Assembly (NCBI GenBank): GCA_009829735.1
Contig: CM020620.1
Location: 17,442,354-17,506,353 of the forward strand
Length of the DNA: 64,000 nucleotides
Direction of reading: 5' to 3'
Origin: Pyropia yezoensis
Lineage: Eukaryota > Rhodophyta > Bangiophyceae > Bangiales > Bangiaceae
The first letter of the stretch is position 1; every line of letters begins with the position of its first letter. Both the position numbers and the translations under genes were made by a program. Below are positions 10,601-22,234 of this stretch, in pieces. Below the pieces are notes generated by a model that did not search any database, was not told the DNA's origin, and worked only from the letters and a program-made list of their open reading frames with translations.

Positions 10601-11525
10601 CAAGGAGTCTGTGACCTGATGGGCATCGAGAACTTGTTCACCACGACGTACCACCCCCAAACGAACGGCCAGGTGAAAAGATTCAACCGGACCCTAGTGA
10701 ATGTGCTACGGCACTACGTAGAGGAGCACCAAGATGACTGGGATGAGCTCCTGGCTGTCCTCACTCTAGCCTACAACTCCCGAGTTCACCGGACAACGGG
10801 GGTCGCTCCACTCGACTTTGTCACCCCAAGGCGGCTGACCAACTTCTCCCTGGAAAGAATACAAGACGGTCTCCAGCCTGCATTGAAGTCAGGTTCCAAG
10901 GCCAAGGATGAGTTCCTGGAGCAACTGAACTCCTGCTCCCCAGAGTCAAGGAGTCATCTCAAAGACCCAGGAGCGATACAAGCGGGATTATGACAAGGGA
11001 GTCCGGGAAGAGAACAAGGAACTGGGTGGTGGCGACTGGGTTTTTGTGGACAACCATAGCAAGACCCGGGGGAAGCTGGACTTTAAGACGGATGGACCCT
11101 ATGAGATCCTGAATACGGATGGCTGGACCTTCCTTCTAGACGTGGATGGCTCCGCGTACCGGGTGAGCAGCGACCATGTCACCCGAGCTCCACCGCCAAG
11201 CAAACGAGACTTGACCCGGCGCAAGCGGGCCGCAGTACCCTGGCTATCCCAAGAAGAAGGCCGGGAATATGTCTACGTCAAGTTTGTCGACCATGCCTGG
11301 AGAGACGGGCGCTTGTACCTGCGAGTACGCTGGTTCCGTTTTAACCCGGCAGATGACACCTGGGAACCATCAAACCGGTTACCCATCGCGGACGTCTGTG
11401 CCTACACGCGACGGAACGGGATTGAGGGCACTCCGGTGGCCACAGCCGGCAAGATCCTGGAGTCGGACTCGGAGGAGAACCAAGAGGATGGGGCCAACCA
11501 AGACCCTCGGGACGAGCCGAGCTGA
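7636..11525 (+). CDS. protease-RT-RNase H-integrase-chromodomain region of gypsy A1
   Basis: In order: an aspartic protease with VVDTGAGPSVI and LILGWDF; reverse transcriptase with the catalytic YLDD (LVYLDDIIVF); RNase H (ETDACGVQVG-type start, TERECLAVVWA, RTDHASLRWLL); the integrase HHCC zinc finger (ACVSCARNRLSQRKK) and D-D-E core (SMDILGP, VLTDNGPQFASL); and a chromo-like end (LYLRVRWFRFNPADDTWEPS). Gag, protease and RT lie in separate frames. It is broken in a few places. Nearly the same sequence is found in A2. Confidence 0.92.
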
Positions 11526-11700
11526 CCCGCAACGGATGCGGAATAAGAGGATTGAGAAGAAGGGAACGGGTATAACAAGGAAAACACGCAATGCAAGCAT
11601 GGAACAATCAAGGAAAACAAGCACCCGCTCGAGTAACCCATCTCTCCGCCTCTTCCTTCCTCCCTTCTCCCAAGACTCTCACCCTCCTTGCCTCCAAGTA

Positions 11701-12571
11701 CTACTCCCGGCGCGGACGCTGTGCCGCGGGAGCGTCCTCCAGCCCGGCCTCCGCGGCACGACGGGAACCGGAGGAAGGCGGGATGACGTAGTGCGGTGGG
11801 CGCGGCGTATCCAGGTATGACGCCATCGGAGTTGTACCGGTAGTTGCCGGGCGCTCCGGCTCATCCAGATATGCCTATCGGCGCCCCTGGAAGCCAGTGA
11901 AGGTCTCTGACCACTGCTGGGCCGAGCCATGCCGCGTAAAAGTCGCCAGAAGTTCGCCAACCACCGGGCTGTCCGACATCTGGCCGCGGTCCGCGCAAGC
12001 AAACACCCGGTCAACCAAGTTGTTCAAGGCGCTGGCATAAGTACCCAGCACCAGGGAGGACCCGACGCCTTCAGCCTGCACCGAAGGACGACCCAGCTGG
12101 TCTTCAATCATACCGACGTCGTACTGGTCGCATGTCGGGTCACCTTGGTTCAGGTACCAGTCAGGCACCCGGAAGCGGGCTAGGCGCAGAGTCGGCGCCG
12201 GAATCTCGAGCCGCCCCGAGGATGCCACTACCGGACGGTCCACAACAGCCTCAGAAACCGGAGTCCCCAACTCCAGCGGAGGCACAGGGCCGCCGACGTT
12301 TGAAGAAGGCGCCCGAGGCAGAATCGCCGGAGTAGTCGGCGACCGCACGGCCACCCCCAGACTCGCTGCAGACAAGCGCGCTGCCGGAGGAGCTTGAAGC
12401 ACCGGCACAGACGGAGCGGAACGCAAACGCGCCGGCGATGGTCCAGGCGAAGCCACCGGGACGACAGGTGCAACAGGAGGAAGCGGAGCCGCCGCAGACG
12501 CCCGACCGACCGCCGCGGCCCATCCCGACTCTTGCACCGGCGGCCCAGTTGGCGGAAGATCGAGGGCGACG
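11701..12571 (-). CDS. antisense frame of gypsy A1, C-terminal portion
   Basis: This runs opposite to pol and matches A2 at about 45102-45972. It encodes a Pro/Ala/Val-rich linker, then a folded-looking segment with RFRVPDWYLNQG, QYDVGMIEDQLG and a helical region ending WSETFTGFQGRR. The upstream part of the frame lies at 17351-17787, separated by the C insert. No known family is recognised. It is a fossil in this copy. Confidence 0.7.
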
Positions 12572-15138
12572 GAAGCACACCACCTGAGGCCACTGGGCGT
12601 CGTCCTTTTCCGTCATCTTGTTCAAGGACAGCGCCAACAGCATACCCACTGGCATCTGTGGAGACGAAGATGGGTACCTCTTGTCGAATGGCCTGAGTAC
12701 TGGTGCACTTGTCGTCAGGGTTTGTAGTTGCTCAAAAGCCTTCTGGGCGTCAGAGTTCAATTCGAAGTCGACGTTTCCAGTAAGCCTTGTGAGGGGTGCA
12801 GCCACGGATGCCATTCCCTTCATAAATCGACGATAGAAGTTGACCATGCCGAGGAAAGATTGCACATCTTTTTTGCTCTGTGGCGTTGCCCATGATCGAA
12901 CGGCTTGGATCTTGTTGTCCTCCATAGAGAAGCCTTCGTTGGAAATGACATGGCCGAGGTAGTCCACAGTTGTTCGCGCAAATTGGCATTTGCTGAGTTT
13001 GGTGTAGAGCTTATGCTCTCGCAGCTTGTCCAGGGCTTGCCTTAGGTGCTTTAGATGATCTTCGTAAGCTTCGCTGTAGACCAGGATGTCGTCGAGGTAG
13101 ACGCAGATAAACTCGTAGAGATAGGGTCGGAAGACGTCATTCATTAGGTTCAGGAAGACCGCGGGGGCATTTGTTAGCCCAAAGGGTAGCACGGTAAATT
13201 CGTAGAACCCGTATTTTGTTCGGAACGCCGTCAGTGGGATAGTATCAGGGTGAAGCCGGATCTGATGGTAACCTGATCGGAAGTCGATCTTCGTGAAGTA
13301 CTTGGCCTTTCGCAGTTGGCCGAAGATGTCGTCAATTCTTGGTAAGGGATATGCGTTCTTGATAGTGGCTTTGTACAATGCTCGATAATCGATGCACATT
13401 CGCCAGCCACCGTCCTTCTTTGCGGCAAAGAGTACAGAAGAGCCCCACGGTGAGGCACTTCGTTGGATGAACCCCTTTCGTATGAGGGTTGCAAGTTGTG
13501 TCTTGAGTTCATCGAGTTCCCATTCAGATAGGCGATAAATGCCACTGCGACGTGGTTGAGCGTCCTCCGTAAGCTTGACGCTAAACTTGTGACTGCGTTC
13601 AGGAGGAAGTCCATCGGGAAGCACTTCCGGGAAGACGTCGGCGTACTCGTTGAGAATCTCTTGGACGTCATTCTTGTCTTCAGCTTCTCCCATTTTGATC
13701 GCATTGATTTCAAAGGTGCAGGAAGGATCTTCGGATTGCAGGTAAATGGCGAAGACAGGAACTTTTTGAATAAGGTCCTTGGCGAGGCGTTGCCTACTAA
13801 TCAGGCCATGGGGTTTCTTGAGGGAGGCAGTGATGGAGATGTTCTTTTGGTTAAACTTGAAGGAGATCTTGTTCTTCTTGTTGTTGATTTTGGCGTCCTT
13901 GTCGTCACGCCATTTCTTTCCGAGGATGATGTCGTACGCACTTAGGTCGCATACAGCAAACCGAAGACGTTCTTGGTATGGGCCGATGTGAATCCCTAAG
14001 GGTTAAATGGTCTCTGCGAGGACGTGGGAGCGACCATCGGGCATGTTAGCTGCGAAGTCCGTTTCTTTCGTGGTCACATTCAGGGTATTCACGAGGCGCC
14101 TTGATACGACGTTAATGGGAGATCCGTCGTCAAACAGCACCTTAACAAGATGTCCATTGACAGAGGCAGTAGAAAGCAGAAGCCCGAGACGCGGGCCTTC
14201 AAATGGTGACGACATGTTTTCAGGAACCGAAGAAGCGTCTGGCACCGGTTTTGATTACGGTTGCTGCTTCAGTTCCACTGGCCTTTTGGGCAGTCCTTGG
14301 CCATATGTCCTTTCTCACGGCAGCGGAGGCAGAGGCATTCACGCATACAGCGCTGACGCTCTTCAGGCGTGAGTTTCTCGACTTTGATGCTGGAGACTTC
14401 CATGGGAATGACACCCGTCGTGGATGGCCTTGCAGATGTGCCGCCGAGGTGCGTCGAGGCACCAGCCATGGCAGCCTCCACGCGCAGAGCGTCAGTCATG
14501 ACAGATTCAAGATCCGAGTAGGTCTTGAGACAAAGAGCCTGCCAGATGTCCCGCTTCAAGCCTCGGGTGTAGCGGTCAATCTTCTCGGCTTCCGTGATGT
14601 CAGGGATGTCGAAGAGGACGCTCAGAAACGTCCTGTTGAACGTTCCGACGTCTTTGATTTGGCGCCACGAGTGCAGCTTGTCTCGTGCCGCTTGTGTCTT
14701 GTTCAGTGGACTGAAGCGGCGAATTAGAGCAGAACGGAGGGATTCCCAGTTCGGGACAGCTGTAGTCTGACTGGAGACCTTCCACCAGTCGAACGCTTCG
14801 CCGTCGAGGAAGGTGCAAGCAATACTGCACGCATCGTCGGGGTCACTCAGTCGCACATAGAAATCCATATGCGAGCACCACGCTTCAACCGTCCTAGGTT
14901 TACCGGAGAAAGCCACGGGTTTGTTCGGCCTCGCGGATTTCATGCCACTAGTAGTGGCCCTGGCCTTGGCTTCGGACAGTTGCTGCTTAGCGTTGGCTAG
15001 TTCCATCTTATGAGCCTCGAGTTGTTCGCTCATTTGCGCGACAAACGCGGTAAGCTGGGTCCAGGCTTCCATGGTAGGTGCGTTCGAGCCCGAGCCCGGA
15101 TTGGTCGGGTTGAGACCCCCTGGGATTGGTGCATCCAT
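12572..15138 (-). CDS. gag-protease-RT region of gypsy C
   Basis: Gag starts at the ATG at 15138 (MDAPIPGGLNP) and is about 290 residues. It has a retrotransposon gag core (FDWWKVSSQ, LKRDIWQALCLKTY) and the CCHC knuckle CLRCREKGHMAKDC. Protease follows with VLFDDGSPINVVSRR at 14003-14245. RT (about 12600-13693) has GGWRMCIDYRALYK, LPFGLTNAPAVF, the catalytic VYLDDILVYS and FLGMVNFYRRFM. It is clearly a different gypsy lineage from A and B. It is broken and ends after RT. Confidence 0.88.
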
Positions 15139-15484
15139 GGTGTCTTGGGTTCAAGTCCGAGGCAAACAAACTTACAACCCAGATTTCACAAGACTTGTTT
15201 GGGGAGGACCCCAAGGAAGATCTCGGAGATGTGGGATAGGAGTTTGTCTGCAGCAGTGGTGGTGTACACGATTTGCATAAGTGCTGCGCTAGTTGCTGCA
15301 ACGTTCCAAATGATGTACAGCACTACTTCGAGAAGCACAAGAAATTCGGTTGAAATCACACAAACGGATTATTCAGAAGCGTCCGTGCACAGGCCCGAGT
15401 CGGGTCGTGTCGGATTTCCAAGCGGGGGGATCAATGGGGGAAAATCGGGCTCCTAGGCCAGATCCAGGGGCGTGTCAACAGGTG

Positions 15485-16264
15485 TCAATCGGTGCGGCGC
15501 GCCAGCGTGCGGTGATGATCCTTGCTACGTGTGTGCCGCTCGAAATGTTCCACCGACTCAAATTCGCGACTGCAGGGTTCGCAACGGGGAAGGGTGTCCG
15601 GGCGGTTAATTACGTATCGGTGGCGACGGGATCCGCGGTGATCACGCAGCACAGAGAGGCTGTTGCACCGCACACCGCACGGATTGCAAAGAAATTTCCG
15701 TTGCGCCCCACGGTGGCTCTTGGCAATTCGGCGTTGCTCACGCTGCTCAACCGCGCGCGCGGTGGTTGGCTTGATGTGACCAATCACCGGTGGCGGCGGG
15801 GCGGTGTAACGGCGCCCCGATTCTTGGGGGGGCAGTAACAGGCGACGGTTGACGCGGGCTGCCGTGTCCTTGGTGGCAGGGCCCTTGCCCTTGCCCGAGA
15901 GGGGGGGCTTGGGTGCGGCCCGGCCAGCCGAGGCGAGGCGGACTGGGACCGCCGGGGTAGGAATCGAGTGGGCGCCCGCCGGGGGGTTTTGTGCCCTCGG
16001 GCGGGCGTGTGCCTGCGGGGAGCCGCGTGCCGACGGGGGGCCGCGTGCCGACGGGGGGCCGCGTGCCGACGGACCGTGGGCCGTGAAGGCGCCACGGGTC
16101 GTCGGGTGTGCGCGGACCGTCGGGGGTGCGCGGATCGTCGAGGGTGTGCGTACCGGGGGGATGCCACGGGACGTGGACCCGGTATCGCGCGCCGAGGCCG
16201 CCGAGGATGTCGGGCCGGCCGCCAGTGCTGAGGAAGAGTATTCCGAATCTGATGTGGATCTCAC
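15485..16264 (-). CDS. twin U1-type C2H2 zinc-finger frame (possible exon)
   Basis: The last third contains two fingers of the C-x2-C-x12-H-x5-H kind: CNPCGVRCNSLSVLRDHRGS and CEPCSREFESVEHFERHTRS. These suit double-stranded RNA or nucleic acid binding, as in JAZ, matrin and U1C proteins. The N-terminal part is Pro/Arg/Ala-rich with an SARGPP repeat from an 18-bp tandem repeat at 16024-16075. There is no ATG near the start. Instead a T-rich tract followed by CCCAG lies on the minus strand just above 16264, so this looks like a 3' exon. It could belong to gypsy C or be captured host sequence. Confidence 0.5.
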   Translation of the reverse strand: MRSTSDSEYSSSALAAGPTSSAASARDTGSTSRGIPPVRTPSTIRAPPTVRAHPTTRGAFTAHGPSARGPPSARGPPSARGSPQAHARPRAQNPPAGAHSIPTPAVPVRLASAGRAAPKPPLSGKGKGPATKDTAARVNRRLLLPPQESGRRYTAPPPPVIGHIKPTTARAVEQREQRRIAKSHRGAQRKFLCNPCGVRCNSLSVLRDHRGSRRHRYVINRPDTLPRCEPCSREFESVEHFERHTRSKDHHRTLARRTD

Positions 16265-17350
16265 TGGGATTCAACAATCGGTTGACCAAAAGAAAAATTC
16301 CGTGAAAAAAAAACCACAAGGGTTGTGTCAGGAAATTGTTCGTTCGGTGTGATTTGTGGAACCCGCTACGTTCGTATTACAATGCCCGTGGCAAGCCGAA
16401 CGTAGGGGGCAACACGACTGCACAATCGCCGGGAGAACCAAATCAAAAACGGAATCGCAAGTCACCGCCAGGTAGAAAAGCCAAACTATCTGAAGCTACC
16501 ACATGTGAGGAACCACCCACACGTGGGCAGCCCTCAACGTACTCGTGATGGTGTCAGCGACCCGTGCCAGCCAATAGGGCGACAGGGTGCGGGGAAGAGG
16601 ATGGAGGTGGTGACGGTGGTGGGTCTGGGGAAGAGGACGGCGGGACGTCGGTGGTGATCGAGAGGGTTCAAAGGGTGAAGGTCGTCTTTGGTCTGTGTCT
16701 GTGGTTTCCCTTCCGGTCTCCCCCGGTGGCGCCGACACTCACGCACTATATACTCGCGTCGGAACACCTGAGGTGCCCCAAAGCATGCGTTTCCCCGTCG
16801 CTCCACCGGTAGGCACAAAACGGCCCAAAAACAAAGCATGGCTCTCAGAACAAAGCATGGGCGGGCGTGCGCACTAAAGGAGTGCAGCCCCAGGTTGCCC
16901 CAAACGAAGGGGTCCGGCGTGCGGCGCCTAGGGCGCCGCCCCAGCCGGCTCCAGACGCCAGTCGGCCCGAAGGTCCGAGAGGCGTGTAAGCACGATTCGA
17001 TCGAGTCGGCCGAATCGGCCAGCCGGCTAGCCAGTCACATCGCTGCAATGCTGCAGCGAGGACATTTTAACGGACCCGCCAGCTGTGGCAGATGTGGCTC
17101 GACATGGGTGCTGACGGTGGCGCCTTTCGACAGGCCATGATGGGCTGTCGATGGCTGCTGTCGTGCGGCCGGCAGACACCGTGAGACAGCGGCTGACTCA
17201 TCTTGCGTCTGGAAGGTACACCGCGTCATGCCCCACAATACAAGGAGTTGATCCATGTTGCCAGGAGTTGATTCGGCAGGATCTGTAAGGAGAGGTCCCA
17301 GCTATTATCCCTTAAGTATTAGGCATGGGATTCGGGGGGAAATCCTTACA
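16265..17350. other. unassigned part of the C insert
   Basis: No convincing gene. On the minus strand a TATATA at 16747-16752 lies about 480 bases upstream of the zinc-finger frame, and CATGCTTTGTT is repeated near 16840-16855. It may hold a leader or LTR of element C. Confidence 0.35.
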
Positions 17351-17787
17351 GGGAGATCCTCCAGACGAGCAACCCAAGAGGAACCCGAGAAGCTCTGGGA
17401 GCGGTCTTGTGCCAGGCGCATCTGGTCGGCCGTATGAAGACGAGTCTTGTCCATCTCGGTCAAGACCCCGCGCTGGAGTTCCTTGCGCCAAATGTCCAAG
17501 CAATCCTGTTGGCACTGGGCCGCGCTGGCGTTGCCGACCACCGTGGAGTAGCGCCGGCCCGCCAGAGGATCCTGCCCAAGAAGCATCTCCGGGAGACCCA
17601 CCGGGGGGGTCTCGACCGGGTGCAACGCAGAAGCCGGGGGAGCCCGATCCGTCCCCGCCGTGGCGACCAGCGCCGGCACCGACACTCGAGGAACCGGAGG
17701 CAGGAGAGGGCCGCGACTACCCGAGTTCTCTTCCGCAACACTCGCCGCCGGAACCACGGGCCCAGCTTGGATCTCGGAACTGGACAT
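17351..17787 (-). CDS. antisense frame of gypsy A1, N-terminal portion
   Basis: The start is ATG at 17787 (MSSSEIQAG), 154 bases inside the 3' LTR and matching A2 at 47219. It is a Pro/Ala/Val-rich region followed by LPEMLLGQDPLAGRR and a helical, charged segment (CLDIWRKELQRGVLTEMDK). Transcription would have to start in or near the 3' LTR, against gag-pol. The function is unknown. Confidence 0.7.
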
Positions 17788-17940
17788 GACGTCCAGAATC
17801 CTGGGGGGGGACAGAATCGGAGCAGGTGATCGTGACCGGGGTGAAGACGCTCGACCTCGGCACCGGTTTGGACGTGCTCGAGGCTGTGCACGGTGGCACC
17901 TGGTTCGGCCCGAAGACGTGCCGGACTAGGGAGGGAGCTA

Positions 17941-18121
17941 TGTAGCATCCCTGGCCCCGACTTGGCGCCGACCCGGGACTACAACCAGAGGGCACCAGGT
18001 GCCAGAACACGGCCGCCGTGTGTTTATGGTTGGCGGCCGTGGCCCGTGCCCGGCACTGGGATGCGGTGGACTGCGCTATCCACACGTGAGAGAGGGATTT
18101 CTGATGGATTTTTGCACCACA
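17941..18121 (+). repeat. 3' LTR copy of gypsy A1
   Basis: It starts TGTAGCATCCC after the purine tract CTAGGGAGGGAGCTA and ends CCACA. It is 181 bp, compared with 577 bp for the 5' copy. The target duplication CCGCT follows at 18122-18126. Confidence 0.88.
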
Positions 18122-18126
18122 CCGCT

Positions 18127-21100
18127 GTCCTCCCCCACCGTGTCCACCACCTTGCGGAGCCAGAGGCTCTCCTTAACCGCGTCGGAAGCAGCGACGTACT
18201 CTGCCTCCGCAGTTGAGGTAGTGACGATGGTTTGGAGCCGGCTTCGCCAGGAGATGGCGCCGCCGTGCTGGGTGAAAAGGAAGTTCGTCGTAGACTTGCG
18301 GGTCTCCGTATCCCCCGCGAAGTCCGCGTCTACCCAGCCGGCCAGCTTGGACGGCTGCCCGTAGACAGATCCCATGGTGCGGGTACCCTTCAGATACCTG
18401 ACCACCGCCTTGGCAGCCACCATGTCCCCCACGGTAGGGGCGAACATCCGGCGGGCAAGCTTGCCCACCGCGAAGGCGATATCCGGCCTGGTCTGGTTTG
18501 CCAGGAAGAGCAGGGAGCCGACCAGCTCCGCGTACCGGTTGCCCACATTCAGCGCCTCCCCCCCACCCAGGACGGCTCCCGGCGCCATGGGGGTCACGTT
18601 AGGCTTGCAGTCAGCCAGCCCAAAGTCGTGGATAGCCCCGTCAGTGTGACGGGGGTTGGAAAGGCTCACGAAGCTGTCCCTCCAGCGTACCTTAATTCCA
18701 AGGTAGTCGCTCACCACCCCCAGGTCCCGGACCTCCAAGTGCTTTGAAATGCGTGCCTTGACGCCGAGGACCACCTCGAGGATGGGCCCCACGATGAGGA
18801 TGTCGTCTACGTGTATCTCCACAATCACCAGCGTATCGCCGATACAAAACGTGAAGACGCACGCGTCGGCGTCCGTCTGCTTGACCCCCTCGTCTAGGAT
18901 GACCTTCTTGAGGAAGATCCTCCAAAGTCGCCCAGCCTGTTTGACGCCATACATTGCCTTCAGCAGCAACCCTATCTCACCGGCGTCCGTAAACCCGTCG
19001 GGTATGACGATGTAGACATCCACTTCCATTGGCGCGTTAAGGTACGCCGTCCTGATGTCTACGTGATGGACCTGCCACCCCCTTGCCGCCGCCACCGCCA
19101 GAATGACGCGCGTTGTAGCCGCCACCGGGACCGGTGACCACGTCTCTTTGTAGTCCAGCCCGGGGCGGTGCCGGCATCCGCACCCGACCAATCGAGCCTT
19201 GTACTGGTCCAGCTCCTCCGATGCCTTGAACTTGTACTCGAAGATGACCTTTGTCTTCAGGCCCTTGCCACCGCGCGGCAAGTTCTTGCGGCGCCACACG
19301 CGGTTCTTCCGCATGGACTCCTCTTCGACATGAAGGGCCTCCTTCAATTGGGGCCAGTCGGGCCTCCCCTTGGCCTCATCCACGTCCTTGGGCGGAGAAG
19401 GAAGTTGCGTCACGGTAGGCCCGTTTCCCTTGCCCCCAGAGTAACGGTCCGCAGCGGCGCTGGCCGCTTGCCCGCCTTCTCGTCCGTAGGCCTCGGGGGG
19501 AAGACGGTTGCGCACGGGGTAGCGCCGCACCCCCTCCTCCTCCGTCTCCGACTCATCGTCGGGGAGCGGCACCTGCGAGGCCAAGCGCTGCGCAGCCGCA
19601 ATCGCATCTTGAACGGACGAGCGAGCATGCGCGCCCACCCCGGGACCCCCCGATGAGGAATGCGTGAGCCTAGGCGTGTCTCCTTGGGATCCCACGGGAG
19701 CGTGGTCTGCCCCATCGTCCAGCACGTGGCTATCGCATCCGCCGGCACAAACGCCAGCCCACCGGACCCGCTTAACGGCGACGTCCTCGGCAGTCTCGTC
19801 CACCATAACGTCTCTCCGCCCAGCCACTTTCTTGGTCGCCGGGTTGTAGATGCGGTAGCCCCTCCCTTCGGGGGTGCACCCTACCATGATGCCAGTGCTG
19901 GACTTGGGGTACATTCCTTTCTGCTGCTCTGGGGGGAGAAGTGCGCATGCCTTGCTCCCCCACACGCGCAGCTCCGACACGTCTGGACGCTTGCCCGTGA
20001 GAGCCTCCCACGGGGTCTTGGCTTTGCCGGCGTGGGGGATCCGGTTGGCCACGTACACGGCAGCCACCAACGCCTCCGCCCACATCTCCTGGCCCGCCCC
20101 AGCATCCGACAGACCAGCCCGGACCATCTCTTTGAGGGTGCGGTTGACACGCTCCGCTTTCCCGTTGCTCTGGTGGGAGGAGGGCAGCGTCTCCCCGTGG
20201 TTGATGCCTTAGGAAGCATACCACTCCTTCAGCTTGCGAGTCTTGTACTCGCCCGCCCCGTCCGAGCGAATGCGCTGCACCTTCCGCCCTGCCAGCGGCT
20301 CCAGCACCGCAATCTTTTCCCTCAGCACTGCCCCAGCCTGGCTCTTGTTCTTGATGGGGATGGCCATCCACAGGTCCGTCTTTTCATCGATGAGCGTGAT
20401 GAAGTGCCTCGCCCCTCCTAGAGTGGGCTCAAAGGGCCCACACATGTCCGTGTGGATCACCCCTAGCACATCCGCCGTCGTAGTGGAGGGAAGATAAGGG
20501 GCCTTCACTATCTTGCTTTTGGCGCATGGGGCGCACACTGCACCCGCCTCGCCATCCGGCTGCACCTCCGAGAGGGGCATGCCGTCCACCACCTTGGCCG
20601 CCTTGGCCAGCGTGCTCAGTGCTCGATGGAACGTGCGTCGGTGCCACAGCGCCGGCGCCCCCTTGACAGTCGTCGAGGCGACTTCGGCCTCACCCGCGGC
20701 CGATGAAGCACCGAGCATGTAGTGGCCGCGCTCGTCCATGTGCCCCACCGCCCCCGCGGACTTGAGGATGCCGCTCTTGACAAATTTCTCGGCGTCCTTA
20801 AAGAGGTAGACCCTACCGCCGACAAAAACGGATCCGCCGCCCTTCTTGTCCACAGCACCGACCGACAGAAGGTTCTCCTCCAGGTCCGGCACACAGAGGG
20901 TTTCTTCCAGAGTCAGCGGCCGCACCTCCCCATGGCCCTTGGCCTTCAACGTCGCCCTCCCCTGTCCCACCACAGGAACTGTGTCGCCCGAGGCGAGGGT
21001 GATTTCCCTCACCGCCCCTGGCTCCGTGACGACGAACGTCCCTTCGCCCCCCTTGCCCGGGGTCATGTGGTGCGTCGCACCCGAGTCGACCAGCCACTTG

Positions 21101-22014
21101 GTAGGGTCTCCCCCACCGCGCTTGGTAGAGCCTGCCTGGGCAGCGAAGCCCATCGCCTCGGCCCCCGACGCCCCACCTCTCTGCTCGCCATTGGCTTGGA
21201 CCCTGATCTCATCCGCCTTACGGATGCGGCACTCGTGGATGTAGTCCCCCCCATTCTTGCAGTAGTAGCACTTGACCGTCCTCTTGCCCGGATTCTTGGG
21301 CGTTTTGGACAAGGGTGTCTCGGGGTTGGCGGTGCCCGAGTACGCACCACCGGAGGATGTAGGAGCGGCACTCTCCGCCAACTGCATCTTCTTCTCAGTA
21401 TTCATGAGCTTGGTCATCGTAGGCGTCAGCCGCCACGGCGGCGGCGCGTTCTCCAGGACCGTGACGAACATGTTGTAGCCGTCCGGCAACGCGTCCAAGA
21501 TCTTCAGCACCATGGAGTGCTCGTCCACGACCATGCCCGCCATCGCCAAGGCGGTTCGTAGATCTTTGGCTCTCCCGATGTACTTGATGAGCGTCTCCCC
21601 GGGGATCATCGCCAAGGCGCCCAGCTCCTTCTCGAGCCTCACTCGACGGGACGTAGTATCGTCCTCGAAGACCTCCCTCAAAGCCGTCCAGGCCTCCGCC
21701 GAGGAGGCACACCCACTCACAAGGTGGAGCAAGTGTTTCTTGACAGCGAACTGGATGTCCGCGAGAGCATACTCGTTTTGCCTGTCCCACGTGGTCGCTT
21801 TCTTCTTTGCCTCCAGGACGTCTGCCGCCGTCACGGCTATGACACCCGCCGCCGCCGCCCGCTCCGCGGGCACATCGGGCCGCGGTTCCAACACCGTGTA
21901 CCAGATGCCTCGGCTCATCAGCTGCGCCTTGCAATAGACCGCCCAGGTCCGGTAGTCATCGTCGAGGCAGTCAAACTTGAGCGACCCACCCTTGGTGGTC
22001 GCATCACCCTCCAT
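18127..22014 (-). CDS. Copia gag-pol region
   Basis: The start is ATG at 22014 (MEGDATTKGGSLKFDC). Gag has the UBN2-type core (WTALREVFEDDTTSRR, LILDALPDGY-like LKILDALPDGYNMF) and the knuckle CYYCKNGGDYIHEC. Next come protease (WLVDSGATHHMTP), the integrase finger (LWHRRTFHRALSTL to CAPCAKSK), the integrase core (VIHTDMCGPF, IRSDGAGEYK), RT (YKARLVGCGC, VHHVDIRTAYLNAPM, the catalytic HVDDILIVG) and the start of RNase H (TSTAEAEYVAASDAVKESLW). This is standard Copia order. It is broken and is interrupted by A1 at its lower end. Confidence 0.92.
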
Positions 22015-22219
22015 CCCCACGGCCGCCTTGCCTCCTGACAGATGGCGACGAAGAAGGGGAGACAGGGATCTCGCGGACTGCCGCCAGGCAGCACGCTCCC
22101 AGGTCACCCGTCCAACCCGGGGGCCGGTCCCTGCCCGGGTGAACGCTCGACGGGGTCCCGCGCGTGTCAGCACGCGGCGACGGAAAAGGGGACAAGTAAC
22201 TTTATTTACCAGCGCAAGC

Positions 22220-22234
22220 GCTGGGCCCATAACC
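22220..22234 (-). other. Copia primer-binding site, anticodon arm of initiator tRNA-Met
   Basis: On the minus strand the bases right after the 5' LTR read GGTTATGGGCCCAGC. The plus strand GCTGGGCCCATAACC equals the anticodon arm of eukaryotic initiator tRNA-Met. Drosophila copia is known to prime from an internal cut of the same tRNA. This indicates half-tRNA priming rather than the usual CCA end. Confidence 0.8.

Larger units (their letters stand above)
12572..17350 (-). mobile_element. fragment of a second gypsy family (element C) plus adjoining DNA, inside A1
   Basis: The borders are defined by where similarity to A2 stops and resumes. The insert contains gag, protease and reverse transcriptase of a different gypsy lineage on the minus strand. 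RNase H and integrase are absent. A zinc-finger frame and about 1 kb of unassigned DNA adjoin. No target duplication is visible at the borders, so this looks like a rearranged fragment rather than a clean insertion. Near its upper end, TGTAAGGA (17292) and TCCTTACA (ending 17350) resemble LTR termini. Confidence 0.75.
4925..18121 (+). mobile_element. Ty3/gypsy chromodomain element A1, inserted in Copia and itself carrying gypsy C
   Basis: Parts: 5' LTR 4925-5501, primer site 5506-5522, gag 5712-7469, protease-RT-RNase H-integrase-chromodomain 7636-11525, an antisense frame in two parts (11701-12571 and 17351-17787), and a 3' LTR copy of 181 bp. Its closest relative in the window is A2, nearly identical along gag and pol. 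It is broken, with a few breaks in pol and a foreign insert in the antisense frame. It is younger than the Copia element that it splits. Confidence 0.95.

Noticed and set aside
15160-15200. GGGTTCAAGTCC resembling a tRNA T arm near the start of gypsy C gag
   Set aside because: No A box, no acceptor pairing and no CCA in the right place. A chance match.
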